From Clostridiales bacterium (GTDB lineage: Bacteria; Bacillota; Sulfobacillia; UBA995; UBA9673), in the NCBI GenBank assembly GCA_003541445.1, contig DPMO01000272.1:1-10504 (forward strand): a DNA stretch of 10,504 bases, in the 5' to 3' direction. Position 1 is the first letter of the stretch; the number at the start of each line of letters is the position of its first letter. Below the pieces are notes generated by a model. The model had not been told where the DNA came from, made no database searches, and saw only the letters and a program-made list of their open reading frames with translations. Position numbers and translations under genes: made by a program. Below, one piece after another: positions 5,236 to 10,504 of this stretch.

Positions 5236-6780
5236 ATGACGAACACAACACCGGTCCTGCAACTTCAGGGCATCACCAAGCGCTTCCCGGGCGTCGTGGC
5301 CAACGACAGGGTCACCTTCGACGTCGGAGCGGGTGAGATACACGCCGTCGTCGGGGAGAACGGGGCCGGGAAGAGCACCCTCATGAAGATCGTCACCGGA
5401 CTGTACCCGCCGGACGAGGGCCGCATCGTCTTCAAGGGCAGGCCCGTCGCCTTCCGCAGCCCCGGGCAGGCCATCGCCGCGGGAATCGGCATCGTCCACC
5501 AGCACTTCATGCTCGTCGACGCCTTCACCGTGGCCGAGAACGTCATCCTCGGGGCCGAGCCGGCCCGCCTGGGGGTCATCGACCCTAAGACGTCTGTCCG
5601 ACAGGTCTCCGAGCTCTGCGACCGGTTCGGGCTCAAGGTCGACCCCTCGGCGAGGGTCGAGGACATCTCCGTCGGCGAACAGCAGAGGGTCGAGATACTC
5701 AAGGTCCTCTACAGGGGGGCCGAGGTCATCATCCTCGACGAGCCGACGGCCGTCCTCGTGCCCCAGGAGGTCGAGGAGCTCTTCGAGCACCTCATGGCCC
5801 TCAAGGGGCAGGGCAAGACGGTCATCTTCATAAGCCACAAGCTCGACGAGGTCCTGCGGGTGGCCGACGTCATCACCGTCCTGCGGCAGGGCCGGGTGGT
5901 GGGGACCGTCCCGGCGGCCGAGGTGACCCGGGAACGCCTGGCCGAGATGATGGTCGGTCGCCCCGTCCTGTTCGACCTCAAGCGCGGACCCGCCGCACCC
6001 GGCGGGGTCGTGCTCTCGGTCGAGGGGCTGACCTCGGTGAACGGCGGCCGCGCGGTCCTCGACGACCTCAGCCTCGAGGTGCGGGCCGGGGAGATCTACG
6101 GCCTGGCCGGGGTCGAGGGGAACGGGCAGACCGAACTGGCCGAGGCCATCATGGGCCTGCGGCCGGTCACCGGCGGAAGGGTGACCCTCCTCGGGGAGGA
6201 CGTGACGAACCTCTCGACGGGTGAGGTCCGCCGCCGCCGGGTGGCCTACATCCCCGAGGACCGCCACCGTCGGGGGCTGGTCCTCCCGATGACCGTCTGG
6301 GAGAACGTCATCCTCGGAGTGCACCGGAGTCCCGAGTTCTCGCGGGGCGGCCGGCTCCTCTTCCGGAGCATCCTCTCCTCGACGGAGGAGGCCGTCCGCC
6401 GGTTCGACGTCAGGCTGGCCAGCGTCCTCGCCCCGGCGCAGACCCTCTCAGGCGGCAACCAGCAGAAGCTCATCCTGGCCCGGGAGTTCCGGGGGGACCC
6501 CGGCTTCATCCTCGCCTCCCAGCCGACGCGGGGGCTCGACATCGGGGCCACGGAGTTCGTCCGCCAGGAACTCCTCAACGCGCGTGACCGCGGGGCGGCC
6601 GTCCTGCTCATCTCGGCCGACCTGGAGGAGGTCCTGTCCATCTCCGACCGCATCGGGGTCATCTACAACGGCCACATCCAGGCGGAGTTCGGCCGGGATG
6701 AGGCCGACCCGAGGACCCTCGGCGCCTACATGACCGGGGCCAGGACGGCCCGACGCGAAGGGGGGAGTGCGGCCTCGTGA
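5236..6780 (+). CDS. Nucleoside ABC importer, double ATPase subunit
   Basis: A 514-residue cytoplasmic protein with two ATP-binding cassettes that drives the importer. NBD1: Walker A GENGAGKST (40-48), Q-loop Gln89 in HQHFMLV, signature SVGEQQR (145-151), Walker B VIILDEP (164-170), switch His201. NBD2: degenerate Walker A GVEGNGQTE (292-300), signature LSGGNQQK (404-411), and FILASQPTRGLD (424-435), where the catalytic Glu of Walker B is Gln429. A degenerate second cassette of this kind is normal for nucleoside and sugar importers (NupO/YufO, RnsC, RbsA-like), so it is not decay. One small variation is VLVPQE after DEPTA, where VLTPQE is usual. The start ATG has AAAGGTGA 7 nt upstream. The stop overlaps the next start by 4 bp (GTGA). 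Confidence 0.95.
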   Translation: MTNTTPVLQLQGITKRFPGVVANDRVTFDVGAGEIHAVVGENGAGKSTLMKIVTGLYPPDEGRIVFKGRPVAFRSPGQAIAAGIGIVHQHFMLVDAFTVAENVILGAEPARLGVIDPKTSVRQVSELCDRFGLKVDPSARVEDISVGEQQRVEILKVLYRGAEVIILDEPTAVLVPQEVEELFEHLMALKGQGKTVIFISHKLDEVLRVADVITVLRQGRVVGTVPAAEVTRERLAEMMVGRPVLFDLKRGPAAPGGVVLSVEGLTSVNGGRAVLDDLSLEVRAGEIYGLAGVEGNGQTELAEAIMGLRPVTGGRVTLLGEDVTNLSTGEVRRRRVAYIPEDRHRRGLVLPMTVWENVILGVHRSPEFSRGGRLLFRSILSSTEEAVRRFDVRLASVLAPAQTLSGGNQQKLILAREFRGDPGFILASQPTRGLDIGATEFVRQELLNARDRGAAVLLISADLEEVLSISDRIGVIYNGHIQAEFGRDEADPRTLGAYMTGARTARREGGSAAS

Positions 6781-7979
6781 CGGAGACCCGGACGGAGACC
6801 CGTGAAGAGACCCAGAAGGAGACGAGGCAGACCCCGGTCCGCCGGCCGAGAGGCCCGAGGAGGAAGTACGCCCTCCTCGACCTGGCCGCTCCGGTCCTAG
6901 CCGTGCTCTTCGCCATGGCCGTGGCCTCGGTGGCCCTCCTCGTCATCGGCAAGAACCCGTTGGCGGTCTACGGCACGATGTTCGCCTTCAGCTTCGGGAG
7001 GCTCGACAGTGTCGCCGCCATCCTCTACAAGGCCACGCCCCTCATCTTCTCCGGGCTGGCCGTGGCCGTCGGCTTCCGGGCCAAGCTCTTCAACATCGGG
7101 GTGGAGGGCCAGTACCTCATCGGCGCCTTCTGCGCCTCGTGGGTAGGCTTCGCCGTCAAGGGCCTGCCCGCGGCCGTGCACCTCCCCCTGGTCGTCCTGG
7201 CCGGCGCCCTGGGCGGGGCGCTGTGGGCCCTCGTGCCCATCTGGCTGAAGGTGAAGCGGGGTGTGCATGAGGTCATCTCGACCATCATGCTGAACCACAC
7301 GGCCTTCCTTCTCCTGCACTACCTCATCGCCGACGTCTTCATGGACAAGACGCAGGTCATCGTCGGCGGGGCGGGCAGTCCGCGGGTCCGGATGCCGCTC
7401 ATGGAGCCGACGGCCCTGATGCCCAAGCTCCACGGCCTGGCCGACCTCATCGGGGTGGAACTGCCCTCCCACTCGTCCCTGAACTGGATGCTGGTCTTCG
7501 GGATCCTCCTCGCGGCGGGTCTGTGGTATCTGGTTTGGCGGACACCGTTCGGGGTGGAGCTCCGGGCGGTGGGGCACAGCCCGGACGCCGCCGAGGCGGC
7601 CGGCATCAACCCCTCGGCGGTCTACTTCAAGACCTTCCTCATGAGCGGGGCCATCGCGGGTCTCGTGGGCCTCTCAGACCTCATCGGGCACTTCGGCTAC
7701 CTCGACATCGACTTCCCGCGGGGGTACGGCTTCACCGGCATCGCCGTGGCCCTGGTCGCCCGGAACAACTCCCTCGGCATCATCCTGGCGGCGCTCCTCT
7801 TCGGCTTTTTGAGCCGGGGCGGCCTGGGCATCCAGGTCCTCGAGAAAGTGCCGATGGAGACCTACGTCATCCTGCAGGGGCTCATCATCCTGACCATCGT
7901 GGTCTTCTGGGAGGTCATCCGGCGCTACGTCCGGGCCCGCCAGAAGAGGGAGGAGGCTTCCGCCGATGCTCGGTCCTGA
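6777..7979 (+). CDS. Nucleoside ABC importer permease 1 (NupP/YufP type)
   Basis: A 400-residue integral membrane protein of the branched-chain amino acid/sugar/nucleoside permease family (BPD_transp_2). A charged cytosolic tail of about 30 residues rich in Thr-Glu-Thr-Arg repeats precedes the first helix (about 32-57). Further hydrophobic segments lie near 82-99, 112-126, 134-156, 168-187, 236-254, 285-303, 319-345 and 363-384. Family motifs are FNIGVEGQYLIGA (105-117), GVHEVISTIMLNH (162-174, the contact region with the ATPase) and TPFGVELRAVGHSPDAAEAA (256-275). GTG start overlapping the ATPase stop (GTGA), with GGGGGGAG about 9 nt upstream. Forms the translocation channel with the next gene's product. 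Longer than permease 2, as is usual for the NupP member. Confidence 0.94.
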   Translation: MTETRTETREETQKETRQTPVRRPRGPRRKYALLDLAAPVLAVLFAMAVASVALLVIGKNPLAVYGTMFAFSFGRLDSVAAILYKATPLIFSGLAVAVGFRAKLFNIGVEGQYLIGAFCASWVGFAVKGLPAAVHLPLVVLAGALGGALWALVPIWLKVKRGVHEVISTIMLNHTAFLLLHYLIADVFMDKTQVIVGGAGSPRVRMPLMEPTALMPKLHGLADLIGVELPSHSSLNWMLVFGILLAAGLWYLVWRTPFGVELRAVGHSPDAAEAAGINPSAVYFKTFLMSGAIAGLVGLSDLIGHFGYLDIDFPRGYGFTGIAVALVARNNSLGIILAALLFGFLSRGGLGIQVLEKVPMETYVILQGLIILTIVVFWEVIRRYVRARQKREEASADARS

Positions 7980-8880
7980 GATGCTGGCCTCGGCCATAAG
8001 GCTCGCCGTGCCGGTCATCATCACCGCCGTCGGGGCCATCTACAGCGAACGCAGCGGCGTCATCAACATCGGCCTGGAAGGGATGATGATCGCCGGGTGC
8101 TTCACCGGGGCGGCCGTGGCCTTCTACGCCGGACCGTACGCGGGCATCCTGGCGGCGATGACCGCCGGAGCCCTCTTCGCCCTCATCCACGCCGTGGCCA
8201 GCGTGCACTTCCGTGTGGACCAGATCGTCAGCGGCGTGGCCATCAACATCCTGGCCTATGGTGTCGTCCGCTTCTCCTCCCTTTCCATCTTCAACATGGC
8301 CACCACCACGCCGCACGTCGACTGCCTCCCGAAGGTGACCATCCCCGGCCTCGCCGCCGTTCCCTGGCTGGAGCCGCTGGTGTCGAAGGTCAGCCCCCTC
8401 ATCTTCCTGGCCTTCCTCCTCATCCCGTTCACGGCCTGGGTGATGAACAGGACCGTCTTCGGGCTCAGGCTGAGGTCTGTCGGGGAGCACCCGCTCGCGG
8501 CGGAGACGCTGGGGGTCAACGTCTACCTGATGAAGTACTGCGGGGTCCTGATCAGCGGCGCCCTGGCCGGCCTGTCCGGGGCCTACCTCTCCATCGAGCA
8601 CACCCAGATGTACGTGGAGGGGATGACCCAGGGCCTGGGGTTCATCGCCCTGGCGGCCATGATCTTCGGCAACTGGATGCCGCTCGGAGCCATGTGGGCC
8701 GGTCTGCTCTTCGGCTTCGCGCAGGCCCTGAGCCTGCGGGTGGTGACCGAGGCCATCCCGTACCAGTTCATAAAGATGGTCCCCTACATCCTGACCATCG
8801 TCGTCCTGGCCGGCTTCGTGCGCCGGTCGAGAGCGCCGGCCGCGGTCGGTGTGCCCTACGAACGGGGCGAGGCGGCGTAG
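7966..8880 (+). CDS. Nucleoside ABC importer permease 2 (NupQ/YufQ type)
   Basis: A 304-residue membrane protein, second permease subunit of the importer. The N-terminal region SAIRLAVPVIITAVGAIYSE then GVINIGLEGMMIAG (31-44) is characteristic of the short permease of BMP-linked importers. The cytoplasmic coupling region is FGLRLRSVGEHPLAAETLGV (165-184). Hydrophobic helices lie near 9-25, 38-55, 58-79, 87-101, 144-160, 192-210, 224-252 and 271-284. It starts with ATG 14 bp inside the end of permease 1, preceded by GGGAGGAGG at 9-10 nt, so it is translated in step with it. The stop TAG is followed at once by the pyrG promoter, making this the last gene of the importer operon. Confidence 0.94.
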   Translation: MLGPEMLASAIRLAVPVIITAVGAIYSERSGVINIGLEGMMIAGCFTGAAVAFYAGPYAGILAAMTAGALFALIHAVASVHFRVDQIVSGVAINILAYGVVRFSSLSIFNMATTTPHVDCLPKVTIPGLAAVPWLEPLVSKVSPLIFLAFLLIPFTAWVMNRTVFGLRLRSVGEHPLAAETLGVNVYLMKYCGVLISGALAGLSGAYLSIEHTQMYVEGMTQGLGFIALAAMIFGNWMPLGAMWAGLLFGFAQALSLRVVTEAIPYQFIKMVPYILTIVVLAGFVRRSRAPAAVGVPYERGEAA

Positions 8881-8881
8881 G

Positions 8882-10504
<1,623 letters not shown>

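Noticed and set aside
5215..6324. Long open frame antisense to the ATPase gene
   Set aside because: Shadow of a gene with all ABC motifs; the product is Asp/Gly/Leu-rich without recognisable motifs.
6496..6540. Loss of Walker A and of the Walker B glutamate in the second ATPase cassette as a sign of decay
   Set aside because: The degenerate second cassette with ASQPTRGLD is normal for this importer family.

Overview
The window is one stretch of a GC-rich (roughly two-thirds G+C by eye) bacterial chromosome. Codon third positions are nearly all G or C, start sites carry strong Shine-Dalgarno sequences (AAAGGAGG, AAAGGTGA), and there is a textbook sigma-70/sigma-A promoter (TTGACA-N18-TAGAAT). 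Together with prepilin-like genes and a lipobox-bearing ABC transporter, this suggests a high-GC Bacillota lineage (Symbiobacterium/Limnochordia-like) or a deep-branching actinobacterium. The sequence alone does not decide between them. No mobile element, CRISPR array, tRNA or rRNA gene was seen.

Layout. (1) 1-1644, plus strand: most of argS, arginyl-tRNA synthetase, missing only its first residues, with an unusual HIGH-motif region. (2) 1718-3771, minus strand: three overlapping genes for prepilin-like proteins (PilX-like with a DUF7305-type C-terminus, then PilV/PulI-like, then PilW/PulJ-like). They are preceded by a 23-codon candidate leader ORF (3778-3849) with a near-perfect ribosome binding site. 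No pilus motor, prepilin peptidase or major pilin is present in the window. (3) 3772-4104: divergent regulatory region with an AT-rich island and two strong hairpins on the side of the transporter. (4) 4105-8880, plus strand: a four-gene BMP/Nup-type nucleoside ABC importer operon: lipoprotein, a 12-13 bp hairpin, double ATPase, permease, permease. The last three genes overlap or nearly abut. (5) 8882-8911: a clear promoter, followed by a 13-nt direct repeat in the leader of pyrG. (6) 8964-10504 (runs off the window): pyrG, CTP synthase, carrying an insertion of about 63 residues between the first strand-helix elements and the PGGFG strand of its glutaminase domain.

How the parts fit. The importer salvages nucleosides (family knowledge: purine and pyrimidine nucleosides) and sits directly upstream of CTP synthase, so uptake and synthesis of pyrimidine nucleotides are neighbours, although pyrG has its own promoter. 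The pilin-like block is inverted relative to everything around it and looks like a separate unit lying between argS and the nucleotide genes. The strongest leads are the CTP synthase insertion, the altered HIGH motif of ArgRS, the small leader ORF in front of the prepilin operon, and the structured, uncharacterised leaders of the transporter operon and pyrG. No wholly new multi-gene system is evident.
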